Positions 46,161-59,500 of a stretch of 64,000 nt of DNA are shown here, in pieces (positions within the stretch are counted from its first letter, which is position 1; every line of letters begins with the position of its first letter). Source of the stretch: Tethya wilhelma (taxonomy: Eukaryota; Porifera; Demospongiae; Tethyida; Tethyidae); NCBI GenBank assembly GCA_964030475.1, contig CAXIPT010000005.1, forward strand, positions 6,377,838 to 6,441,837, written 5' to 3'. A program made the position numbers and the translations under genes. The notes below the pieces were generated by a model. The model was not told the origin of the DNA, made no database searches, and saw only the letters and a list, made by a program, of their open reading frames with translations.

Positions 46161-46980
46161 CATAACTACAAATTTATCTCAAAAACCTTCTTAGCTGATT
46201 GCCCTACTAGCGTGCTATCGGTACCTCTATTTATAACACCTCAATGGTTGCTAGGCAACTGTGGAATCAATTGGCCTGTGCTATACCTTAATGATAATCT
46301 AGCCACACTCGTCTCCTAGGCAACACTGACTACCTCTCTCTGGGAGCTAGCAGCGGGGCACACTAGCTTCCTTTGTTCCTTACTAACTTGGCTGCTCCCA
46401 GTAACACCCCATCCTCCATTAGCTGTGTATCACTAGTTCAAAAAGAGTACCTAAATAGCACACTCTGAATTACTTGCAATGCTTTTAGTGGTGTACATTC
46501 AAGCTTGCTACCTTGACAACTCTCAAACAAGTGTTGCCAGCTTCTCACTTTATTCCAGCTGGTGTCCCTAGGCTGCCATTGACTCCCTCCTAGCGGTGAA
46601 TGAGCTTTCAACCGTCATTAGGCTGGCCTTCACCTCCAAATTCTCTTTTCTTTGATCTTCTTTGTCAGCTGTAAGGGGTAATTGAAATTTACCGCGAATT
46701 CCTGGGTAAATTGCGCGCGAATTTCCCGCCAAGAATACGTAAGATTACGCGCGAAACCCTATGAACGCGGGAAATCGATTGAATGGTGCAGGTCACAGTG
46801 ACTCCAGTTGATTCAAAAGGACTTTGATTGTGACAGTTGTTGACATAAAGTTGGACCTTAACTAAGCTGTTTAGCTGGAGGTGTCAGAGAACCATAATTT
46901 AGTAGTACTATTTACAAAGATGCAGATACGGTTGGCCTGGAATCAGCAAGCTAAACTTAGATAATACCAAGAGTATAAAG
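45374..46980. other. Intergenic region between genes C and D
   Basis: It contains the gene C poly(A) signal AATAAA (45491-45496), a CA microsatellite (46111-46158), and a CG-rich stretch at about 46685-46765 with repeated GCGCGAA/TTCGCGC motifs, possibly a small inverted-repeat element. No coding region is supported. The gene D promoter lies at the right end without a clear TATA box. Confidence 0.5.
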
Positions 46981-48224
46981 ATGTTGTACAAGTTGAACTC
47001 TGCTCTCAAGGTGTTGCTAGCCCTCACTCTACTAGCTGGACTGTTCATTGGAGACAGCGAGGCTGCTGCAATAAGATGGAGGCCGGCAGAACACAGTGAC
47101 ACAGCTGCAGCAAGAGAAGACACAAAACATTCTACCATTATTACAAAGAGGGCCACCATCCAAGTAAACACAGCAAGCTGTCCAGACCCAGGTGTACCAA
47201 AGAATGGACAAAGAATTGGCAACACATTTCCAATAGGAGCAGTGATTGAGTTTGCATGCAGTCCTGGCTATGTGCTGAGAGGATCAGAGGTGCTTGTTTG
47301 TGGATGGAGTGAGCAGAACAGGCCAGTATGGGATGGAGATACACCGCAGTGTGTTGGTGAGTTGGCTGTTGTCTGTGCTAGCAATCAGCTCTGCATGTTG
47401 TGTTGGATGACAGGCTGCATACCAGACTAATATGCAGATAATTGGCCTAAATGGTTTGAATGTGCTGGTGTGTAGCAGTATGGTGTGTCACTGTGTGTGC
47501 TTTGTGTATTGAGAGATGGGAGTGCTCATTGAATCCAGTGCATGCTTTGAATGCACACAGCCCAATAATAGAATTTCCCAACTAACTTAATTGTAACCTT
47601 TAACCAACATATTAATATAGCCTACTCTTGGAGTGTTAGATGTTTGCATTCCTGCATTTATGCATCAATGCAAGCTATTTTCCATCCCTTAATTCAGCCC
47701 AGGTTCCAATACCAAATGATAGTCCACCCGATCCATGTGGAAGACCACCTGAACCGTCCACATTTACATATCGTATTTCTTACATCATTGGAGAGCAAGT
47801 TGAATACAGATGCATCAATGGTTATGTAATCCAATCTGGTCAGGAGCTACTTGTTTGTTCCAATGAATCAAAATGGACGGGACAGGCACTGCGGTGCAGA
47901 AGTAAGTAGCTATGGGAACTGTGCATGATATTGAGCCTGACCAGTTGGGTTTCCTGCATTCAACATGCAGGCATGTTTGCGATGCAGAGTTAATGCAACA
48001 TACAGCTAGCATTACATGCAACACTTAAGTAAGACTTCCTTAGCTGAAGTAAACACACACACACGTACACATACACATAATATTATGTATGCATTAATTT
48101 TATGCATATTTTAGCGAATGCACAATGAAAGGATTCATGCATTAGCCTTGCATTAGGTAATAAGGTCACACACACACACACACAATTATGTCATGCTGCG
48201 CATAGTGAGATTAGTGAGATCCAT

Positions 48225-48273
<49 letters not shown>

Positions 48274-51200
48274 TATGCTGCGCATAGTGAGATTAGTGAG
48301 ATCCATGCACACACACACACACACACACACACATTAGGACGTGGCCAGTGTCAAGATTTTGGTGATATTGAGAATGGTGTGCGTGTGTTGGATGGGACGA
48401 TGGAAGGAGACATGGTGGCATTTCAGTGCAACGAGGGCTACGATCTCCTTGGTTACCGGCAGCTGACCTGTGAGAGTGATGACCAGTGGTCTGGGATATG
48501 GCCCGCCTGTACAAAGGGTGTGTACCATTGGTTTATAATAACTGCACAATTTTGGTCACATTGAGTTATAAAATTAATATGACATTAATTTTGCAAAATA
48601 TTTTGAATTTTTCTTTCCCCATTTAGCGCCAGCACAGTGTGGAGATCCTGGGCGTTTGGAGAATGGGAATAGAATTGTCCAAGGAACTACCGAAGGATCT
48701 CAAGCGTTCTTCACTTGCAATCGAGGCCACCTTCTTGTTGGTGCTTCAGTGAGACTATGTCAGATGGATGGACAGTGGTCTGGGACAGTACCAAGATGTC
48801 AGAGTGAGTCGCAAATTGAAGTTGTTGCATTGTTGTACGGGAATGATCCTGTTTGTTTTTACTTGGAGAGGCATGTCTACAACGTGTGGTCCATGGGCAC
48901 AGTGACAAACATTGGAAGGCTGCTCATAACTAGAGATGCTTTGTTGGAATAATCGACTAACATATTCAATTGGCATCATGTTTCCCAGGCAGAAGAGGGC
49001 CACAAATTTGGCATTTGTTGCGTGTAGTCTTAAGTGTGAATTTGAGCAATCGCTGTAGCTTGCATGCACACTGTATGGCTTCCCTTTGATTCAAGCCTTG
49101 ACTCATGCCCAACTCGGAGAAATTGGCTGCCAATTACCTCAAAAGTGTCCGCAATAAACATTTACGATGTGAGTGGGTGTATTTACAAACACTGCTAATC
49201 TTCGGTGATCACCTAATGCTATTAGGAGTGGTCTGTGGAAACCCTGGCGTTCCTTCCAATGGAGTGGTGCAGTTTGAGTCCACCCAATATGGAGCTGTAG
49301 CAGTATACCACTGTGACTCTGGCTATGTGTTGTCAGGAGCCAGGAGCAGTGTCTGCAATGCCGAGGGAGAATGGAGCGAGTCACGTCCCACGTGCTCAGG
49401 TTAGTCCCTTCAAAAGAGTCCGCTAGTTATAATCAGTTTAAGCTGGAGTTGAGGACAAGCAGTGCATTAGGGATGCCTTTAAAAGTGTGTGTGTTGACAG
49501 ATGATTGTGCTATGTTTGCAGACAAGGGTATGTCTTTGCACCAGCTCCATTTATAGCAGTTCATAGCGTGGCTGCTTGTAAACGGTATTCATACCCACAC
49601 ACATGAACACAGTTTCTCCCTTCCTCTTCCTTGTAGCTGTCTTGTGTTCTCCTTTGAGGTCCCCTGCTCACGGCACGGTGAGAGCAAGACAGCTGGCTTT
49701 TGGATCGCAAGCAAACTATTCCTGTTTTTCTGGTTTTGGACTCGTTGGAGAGCCAACACGGATGTGTCAGGATAGTGGATCATGGTCTGGGTCAATGCCC
49801 TCTTGCCAACGTACGTATAACATTAATTTTGTCTGTTTCACCTAATAAAATTTAATGGGAAAGATAGTTATTTTATTCTGAATATTTTGAGTAGTGGGGA
49901 GTTAGTTTTGCACTACTGAGTTTGTTTTGTATAGCCGGGTGTATAATAATATCACGGTCCAGAGAATGCTGTAAATTGTGTCCATGTCTGGCAAGAGCCA
50001 CCGCTCTCAATTACTATGGCATTACAAGTGCATTGAACAAATTATGTTAGCAGCATACCTCTCCTCTGCTCTCCCTGTAGCCGGTACATGTGGGACACTA
50101 CCCGACCCTCAGAATGGAAGGGTCACAATCAATCGACTAACGATAGGAGGGATTGCTGTCTACTCGTGCAACGTTGGCTATACACTGTCGGGAAACTTTC
50201 AAAGAACCTGCAGTCTCTTGGGAGATTGGTCTGACAAGGCACCTACCTGCGAACGTGAGAATTATATTGTAACAAACAAAAGTACTTATATTTATTGTTT
50301 AGTCTTCACACTTCCTGTCAACAAGTTGGTTGTTGAGACCCTCAGAAACATCTCTAAAGAAATCCACAAATTCCATGAATCAGTTCAAATTCAATTCTCA
50401 AATCCCTGCATGCTGTCGGTGTGTACACAATGGCATGTAAACAGTTGCAAAATTAAAGCCTTTGCATAATGATAGCAACGTGTAAACAGAGATGTAATGA
50501 TAAACACATTAAATCATTTGCAGCTGTGAGGTGTCCCATGCTGCGAGCTCCTTACAACGGCTCCCTGAGCCTCAGTGATGAGAACAAGCTGGACTCTGTT
50601 GCCACCTACAGCTGCAACTATGGGTTTCAGATCATCGGCAGCACACGCAGAGTGTGCCAGTCCAGTGGTATATGGACAGGAAGACCACCCAGTTGCTATG
50701 GTGAGATATCCATCACTCAATCTCTGAGCATGTTTGAGGATTTTTTTCTTTCTTAGAAATTGATTGTGGTGTCTTGGAGAGCCCTCACCATGGCGATGTG
50801 ATGTTCAGTGATACTAGGTTTGGCAGTGAGGCGGTCTACAGCTGCATCCCAGGCTATTCCCTACGGTTTGGGGATGAAATTCGAACGTGTATAGAAGATG
50901 GAAGGTGGTCTGGGAATGAGCCTTGCTGCATCCGTACGTTGCACAATCTCCAAAATCCTAGCTAGAGTTTTACATTATGTGCTTTTTGCACTAGGTGACG
51001 AGGTACTGTGTCCCATTCTGATTCCACCCGAGAATGGGATTGTGACCTTTGAGAGATTCCTGGGTGCCATGGCTGTCTACTCTTGCGACGAGGGTCTGGC
51101 CCTAGTGGGAGGGGAGGACACCAGACTATGTCAGGCCAGTGGAGAATGGAGTGGAAAGATGCCTTCTTGTTCCAACACCTGCTCAAACCTCACCTTCTCT

Positions 51201-53498
51201 GATGAGAGAGGAGATGTGAGACAGACGGGCAACTTGCCTGGGGACGTGGCTACCTACTCGTGTGAGAGTAGCTACATCATCTCTGGAAATGAGACCAGAG
51301 TGTGCCAGGCAGAGGGGGAGTGGTCAGGGAGTGAGCCTTCCTGTGAAGGTAAGTGAATTGTAGACTCATTGCTGTGTAGGATATGTACTATCATTACTGT
51401 TTTATGAGCTTGTCCATTGGATATGTACTTTTAAATTTCGTTGGCTTATTGGTTCTCTAAACTGGTTATACATACAAAATTAATATTATGTGTATGTATT
51501 GGCATGTGCAGAAATACTTATAGTGTGTGTGCATACTTGCAGCATTGCCTCCATCCGTGAGTCCAGACTGTGGGAGTCTGGCTGACCCTGAGAATGGAAG
51601 AGTCGAGACAAACAACAGAACAACTGTTGGTTCTGAGGCCGTCTACAGCTGCAATGATGGCTACGACCTGATTGGAGCACCAGTGAGGATGTGTACATCA
51701 ACAGGCAACTGGTCGGGAGAAGAACCCGTCTGTGTGTGTAAGTCAAGTTGGCTCTGGATCTAAAGAGATGTCCAATTCCAAGACATTTCTTGTTTCACAT
51801 TAATCTTATGTATGATATATGTAATGTTATTACTTCACCATAGTGAGGGACTGTGGGAGGCTGGTTGGACCAGATAATGGAGCTGTTGATTTGAGTGAAG
51901 GCACTCTGTTTGGAGCTACAGCTGTCTACAGCTGTGAGGATGGCTACAGTCTCAGTGGGATGGAGACAAGGACCTGTCAGAGTGATGGAGAGTGGTCAGG
52001 CACACCACCAACTTGCATGTGTGAGTCATGGGAGTAAGCTAGGCTATAGTTTGTGCATCCCTACTTGCCTGTTTGCTGGGACCTGGTGCATGCACTATTT
52101 ATAACACACTATATATCTATCCCTATATGTGCTGCAGTGGTAGACTGTGGTGTACTGATGTCCCCTGAGAATGGACTGGTGGATCTTAGCGATGGTACAA
52201 CATTTGGCTCCAGAGCCTTCTACAGCTGTGACAATGACTATATGCTGAGAGGCCCCAGTGAGAGAGTGTGTCTGGAGAGTGGCCAGTGGTCGGGAGAGAT
52301 GCCTGCGTGCAATTGTAAGGACCAGTCCACGTGTCGTGTGCAGTGGCTAGTGACTTACAAGTGTTTAAGTGATTGTTTGTTTGTTTAGCTAATTATACTT
52401 GTCGTGTTTGTTTGCAAGAATGCGAACACTCAGACACACTCAAACATTCCTTTAATTCTTACACTGCAGTGTTCCAATGCGAAGCCCTCTCGACACCTCC
52501 TAATGCAAACCTCATTCTAACTGATGGGAATTTCATTAATTCTATGGCATTTTACGATTGCATCAATGACAACTTCAAGCTGATTGGTGAGAGACTTCGC
52601 ACCTGCACCATCAGAGGGTGGTCGGACAAGGAGCCTAGCTGCGAATGTGAGTGAGCAAGGTGATGGTAGTGGTGTGTGAATGTTGCAAACAGCACATCCT
52701 GTCGTATGCAAAGAGCTGTGTAAGCTGTTGCGCCGATCTGCTAGACACACTGGGGACTGTTTTAGTGCCCTCATTTGTTCAATAAGACTTTGTTGATCAT
52801 GTTTACACTCGTATTGCTCAACAAACAGAACTACTTGTATTCTCTAATGTACTGTAACACCACCCATTATGATATAGCAAACAGGCGTGTATGACTGCAC
52901 ATTCAGCATTCTTATAATTATGCCATTGGGTAATCCAGTGTATATAGCTGCAGTGCTAGTAACGCCACTAGATGTGTTTAGTAACAAGTTGTTGTAGAGG
53001 ACTGGGGTCTTACAAGAGTTCTGGTATCAATGACAAATTGGTGTTGAGCTAACAGACTAAACAAATACACAATAATATCTCCTGGAATCATTGTGTACAT
53101 ACATACATAAATACATACGTACATGAGGCTTCATAAAATTAATACAGGCTATACATAACACACTGTCTACTTCAAAGCTTCACTGACACACACACACACA
53201 CACACACTCACACACAATGTCATTATATTTCTAAATGCAATAATCGACTGAACCTTCACTATCATACAAACCACACACACACACAATGCATACATTACAG
53301 TGATTGACTGTGGTGTGCTGGAGAGTCCTTCCAATGGAAGTGTGACCCTTCTCTCCGGGAGGACCACCCTCGGCTCAATGGCCTCATACTCTTGTGACGA
53401 GAACTTCAGACTGAGTGGAGGCAGTGAGATCAGGGAGTGTCTGAGCAGCTGTCAATGGAGTGGTGGTGCACCAGGGTGTGAGCGTAAGTCTTGCAGCT

Positions 53499-53548
<50 letters not shown>

Positions 53549-56500
53549 CAAGAGCAAATGTGTGTGAGAGAGAGATTGAGAAATATGTATTTAAAATGTT
53601 TAAGCTACAGTACCATTATGTGTCGTATTTTGACTGTCGGTACATCAACTTTCAAAATGAAGCCAAAACTCTTTGACTTAGTGCATAAATATTGAGAATC
53701 CACAGAAAATATGATACTATTTGACAATTGATGCGTTTGTTTCCATATGTGAGGAATGTTGGCATGGAGTTGATTAGAACTATGGGATTGTGTGTGTGTC
53801 ACATGTACTGTGATATCGTTAGTCCATTAATCTTCAAAGAGACATATTGAGTACAAGTGATTGAAGGATTGATTGGAATTTTCTCCGAGCTAGTTCTGAT
53901 TTTTTGCATTTCTCTTGCCTATTTAAAACATCTTAATGTGGCAAATAGCATAATTATATTGCGCATTTCAACCACAGCTGGTATTGATGTCAGTGTGTGT
54001 GTGTGCTTCTGTTTACCTTGTGGCAAGGCTTCTCTTAATTCAATCTCCTGACATCAGTTGCTAAGGAACCTGACAAACAATAGCCTCAGGTCCACAGGGT
54101 TGTACAAGGAAGAGAGTTTTATAGATTCATTGAGTGGGCCTCTCTTCATCATAAGTGCCTCCAGCTGTTAGGAGAATACAAACAACTATCTCTAAATGGA
54201 AACACTCACTAACTCACAAAGCACTTAATTTCTTTCTTTTGGTTCATAGCTCTTCAATGTCCAAGACTGTTTTCCCCTGTGAATGGCTCTGTTGATGTTC
54301 CCAGCCGCACTGTTGGATCAATAGCCACTTATTCATGTGACCAAGGCTTTACTCTTTTCGGCGATACGGAGGTGGTTTGTCTCTCCACTGAAATGTGGAG
54401 TGGGTCAGTCACTCTCTGCTTATGTAAGTGACTTATCATCAATCACATTAAAATGATGATAATTAGAGTTGGAAATTTTGTGGGTGCATTTTTAGAATCA
54501 TTCTCTGGCACCATTGGGTGTGGAGGTGCAGGTACCCATGCGTGCCCATTAATGACCTAGTGTTGCGATAAAATAACACCTACTATTTGTCTTTCGTGTG
54601 CAGCCTTCACCTGCCCCTCCTTGTCACCCCCTCTCAATGGCTCTGTCTCAGTTGCAGACAACACACCGGGTGGAATGGCCGAATATAGCTGCAATCCTGG
54701 TCTAACCCTCGTTGGAAATGCCTCGAGGGTGTGTCAGGTGACCGAGGAGTGGAGTGGAGAGCCACCCACGTGTGAAGGTACGTCAACAGTCAGTCACATC
54801 CAAAGGACGTGGCACGCAATGACATGCAGGATGGTCTACAATATAGTGTATTGCTTGGCCTAATACTGTATGTATTGCTTGACCATTCAATGCAAAACAT
54901 TGATGCTTAAAATTGAATTAATTCCAGTCTAAACATTGCATCAGTTTTAAAAGAGTAATGTTGTGAATAAATCGTCGCAAATGTGTGTCATGAAACTTTT
55001 AACTCACTTTAACCAATTCATTCTAAATTAATTCTACTACTCTTTGATTGGCTCATTATAATAATAATATTCCTATCTTTAGAGATTCTTTGCCCACCTT
55101 TGACCCCACCTGAGAATGGCCAGGTCTTGGTCCCCTCCAGGACACCTGGCTCTGAGGCAACATATTTCTGTGACGAGACCTTCATGAGAATTGGACTTGT
55201 TTCAAGGACGTGCCAGAACAATGGCCAATGGGGGGGCAATGGGGACCCCATATGTGTCTGTAAGTGTGTGTGTGTGGGGGGGGGGGCTAGTAATGATATT
55301 ATTAAAAGATTAAATTAAAAAGGTTGGTTCACAAATTTCATCTGCCATTTGCTAGTCTTAGTGTCATTATCTCCTCTCATTGTGTGCAGTGATGACCTGT
55401 GATCAAGATGAACTAGGCGAGATTGAAAATGGCGAGGTGAACTTTGACTCCCTGAGTGTTGGCTCCATGGCGACCTACTCCTGTGACCCTGACTACAAGC
55501 TGGTTGGAGGCAGCGAGACACGGACCTGTGAGAGTGACGGGACCAGCATCAGGTGGAGCGGAACCACACCCACCTGTGAAGGTGAGGCATAGTGCTGTGG
55601 TGGCTACTTCAGCAAAGATAAGATGTTGGTGTTAATTTTACTTACTCATTTTCCTCAGAAATCAGATGTCCTGATCTTGAAAATCCTCTAAATGGTTTAG
55701 TTAGTGTCAGTAAGTTCACGTTCCAAGGTATTGCCTTCTACGAGTGCAACGATGGGTTTATGATCCAAGGGACGCTCTTCAGGTCATGTGACTCTGACTG
55801 CACATGGACAGGCACTCCACCCACCTGCCAACGTAAGATGATCTCCTTTGAGAGACAAACATTTGGTTATCTTGATGATAAAATTTAGACAGTGATGAAG
55901 CTAACCTCGATAATTTTACCATCATAATTATTCTTCTTCTCCCATCAGCTGCAGTTGGCACGGTAACCTGCCCCCTCCTAGTGGCTCCTGCTAATGGTGA
56001 CATTGCCATCACTAACACCACGGTTGGCTCCACCGTCTCCTATACCTGTAACACTGGCTACATCATCAACGGCCCTGACAAGAGGACCTGCTCCTCCGAC
56101 GGAACTTGGACAGGCGGTGATCCTACCTGTCAGGGTAAATATCAACTATTTCTCCCCAGCATTGTTGCACAACCGCCGTATGTGTGATACTATCCCGGGT
56201 AGGTGTATTAAATCGTATGTGTTTTTGTTGTATTTTGCGCACTAGCCATCGACTGTGGTCCGTTGGAGGTGATGAATGGTGTTGTGACAACGCTGCCCAT
56301 CGGCAGCACCTCTCTCAATGCTGTGGCTTCCTACCAGTGCAATGCTGGGTTTGTTCTCATGGGATTCAACATCCGTATCTGCCAGGAAGATGGCGAGTGG
56401 AGTGGGCTAGCACCGACGTGTGAACGTAAGTGGAATACCAAGAGGAATAAAGTAGTACCTGGTTTATAATGTGTATGTAGTACTATGTGTTTTCATGGGT

Positions 56501-59500
56501 ACTGGTAGCTCAATTGGTAAGTATATTTGTATGTAGTGTTACTCAACCTGAGTTCAAATCCCAACTGGACCAAAAAATGAAGAAAAAAAAAAGAAAGAAA
56601 AAAATGAAAAAAAAAAAAGTTGTTAGCTAACTAGCTGTCGTACGCACTACATACATACATACAAACATGCTCTGCAGGAGTCAACTGTGGTCCACTGACA
56701 GACCCAGTGAATGGGATGGTCAACACGAGTGCCGGGACAACATTTGGACTGGAGGCCACCTACAGCTGCATTGAGCGCTACCAGCTGGAAGGTCCACCCA
56801 CCAGGGTGTGCACACAGTCAGGGAGCTGGAGTGGAGAGGAGCCCAGCTGCACATGTAGGCGGACAAGAATGTGTCATTGTTGTATGTATGTAGGTAAAAT
56901 TTGCTGAATTTGTTCGCGATGTTGGTACACTGTTTTACTGTTGCTCAAACTGTCAGCTCAATAATAATTCAGGAGGCTGAACTTAATTCTCTCTGTCTGA
57001 ACTCTCTCTGTCCCTCCAGTGATCCCTGGTGAGTCTGAAGACTGTGGTGACCCTGGGGTGCCTACTGATGGCGGGAGGACTCTCACCTCCACCACCACCA
57101 ACTCCACCGTGGAATACAGCTGTGACGAGGGCTTCACTCTCATGGGAGATGCTGCACGCACTTGTCAAGCCAACGGAGAATGGAGTGGCTCTCTACCAAC
57201 TTGTGAACGTGAGTTGGTCATATCTTATTGCATCCACCATCGAGTTCAGACTGATAGCTTAAAGCTTATAACTTCTATGCACGCAAGATAATCTGTCATT
57301 AATATCTGTTGACAATTAACCTTAATCTCTGTGCATTGATTGATTGCAGCTGTGATGTGTCCCCAGCTGTCCAACCCTTCTAACGGTCTGGTGGAGACAG
57401 ACGATGGGAACAGAGTTAACTCTCAAGCCTTCTACATCTGTTTCCCCGGCTTCTCCCTGCGACCTGGAGATGTGTTCCTCCGAAGGTGCCTCTCAAGTGG
57501 AGAGTGGAGTGCTACAGACTCTCAGTGCATCCGTAAGAGTTAAACCCTGCGCCAAATTGTCTTAGCCTCGTTCCCAGGCCTTTCCCGGCACATATTTTAT
57601 ATTTTGCAAGTTGCACAGTTATGCATATTTTATGGGAAATGTTTGGAAACGAGACTAAAATTGTCTCTAAAAAAGGAACTGTCGGTATTTTTAAATCTTT
57701 CTCTCTCTCTCTCTATTTTTGGTTTAACTGCTTATGCTGTCTATGTGTGTCATGGCTGATATGTGTGCAAATGGAGTTGTATGAGGTATATGTTTAATTA
57801 AAATAATTCTCTCCATCTCTTTCTCTCCCTCTGCTCCGACCCACCTGCAGCAGATGGCAGCTTCGACTGTCCAAGTCTGAGCAACCCTGTCAATGGGCTG
57901 GTGAGCGTAGACACCCTGTCTGTGGGCTCCATAGCCAACTACAGCTGCGACAATGGCTACATGCTGGTTGGGTCAAGCAGCCTGCGCTGCGAGCCAAAGG
58001 GGAGGTGGAGTGACTTGGAACCAGTCTGCGAAAGTAAGTGAGTCAAGCACTCCTCCATGCAGAGACATAACCAACAACCTAGCTGCCATTGAATGTGAAT
58101 GTTATGGTACACCAAACCCACTCTGGGCGTGGTCTTCTGTCAACAGGGGCACATGCCAATGTATACAATGAGGCACTATTGTTTACACATTTGTTTGTGC
58201 GTGTGGAGGGTGAGATAATTGTTTAGATCAAAGCATTTGCAACTATATCTGACAGGAAGCACCTTGAACTAATCTTAGATTACAATTACACCATAAACAA
58301 TTGATTCCCGGAGTCTCTCAGTGCTTATGCAAGAGCTGGGAATGATCATGAGACTGCAATACTTTCATTGCAACAGCTAGTCAGATCAGAGTTGTTACAT
58401 AACTTGAATACCAGTAGTGCGAGTTTGGCTTGTAGTCAAGTATCTGTCATAAACGAGGCACTTTCACCACACCTCAAAAATGTGACTATCCCCGATATTA
58501 ATCTGGTTTGCCTTGTTTGGCCAGAAGAGTATTAGCAGTTGTATTCTTTTCAGTGTCCACCCTTTGTTCATAGAATGAACTTATAACTCTCACAAACAGT
58601 CACACCAACACTTCTTATATTATTGACATATAGTTGTGGTGCCTTGCTAAAGGGCTTGGCATGTTAAGCAAAATTCCAACAGAGATATTTCGTCTGATTT
58701 AATTATTACTTTGCCTCACACTTTACGATCCTATTATTACAGGGGTTATGTGTGAGGACCCAGGAGAGCCGACAAATGGTAGGCGTGTCCTGGACGATTT
58801 CACAGCTGGAGCAAGAATCATATTTTTCTGTGATGATGGTTTTACGTCTCGAGACCAGCTGGTGCTCCTATGCCAAGAGGATGGCAGCTGGGATGCTCCA
58901 GTGCCTCAGTGCACACCCATCGCTGGTAGTGGGGCAGCTGGGACCATGGGCGGAGCACAGCAGGGGTTGACAGCCAGTCAAGGTGTGTCCAAATATTATT
59001 GTATCATTATGAAGTAGTTATTATAAACTGTTAATAAGTAACTATTAATAAGTACTTGTTTGTTCTATTTTTAGGAACATGCACAGGTAATGATGATGTA
59101 ATGGATGAATTTGGTAGGATATGCAGCTGTGTGGATGGTCAGCTGGTCTCCTGCTGTCGCTATCGTAGAGGCTGGACCCTTTTGAGTGACCCAGAGAAAC
59201 AGCGCTACATCAATACTGTCCTGAAAGTAGCTACTGACCTGACATATAAACCCCTCTACATGGCACTCGTACTTGCCTATGCTGAATCGTTCAACACACT
59301 AGCACAGCACACGCTACCAGAAGAAAGCCACTTCTTTCCTTGGCACAGATACTTTCTTCTTGAGTACGAAAATCTCCTTCGATTGATTGACAATCGAATC
59401 ACCATTCCACTCTGGGACTGGACCTTGCTACCCACTACTCCTTATCGTTCCCCCGTCTTTCATCCTCAAACTGGTTTTGGAAACTCGTCTAACAAGTCCA

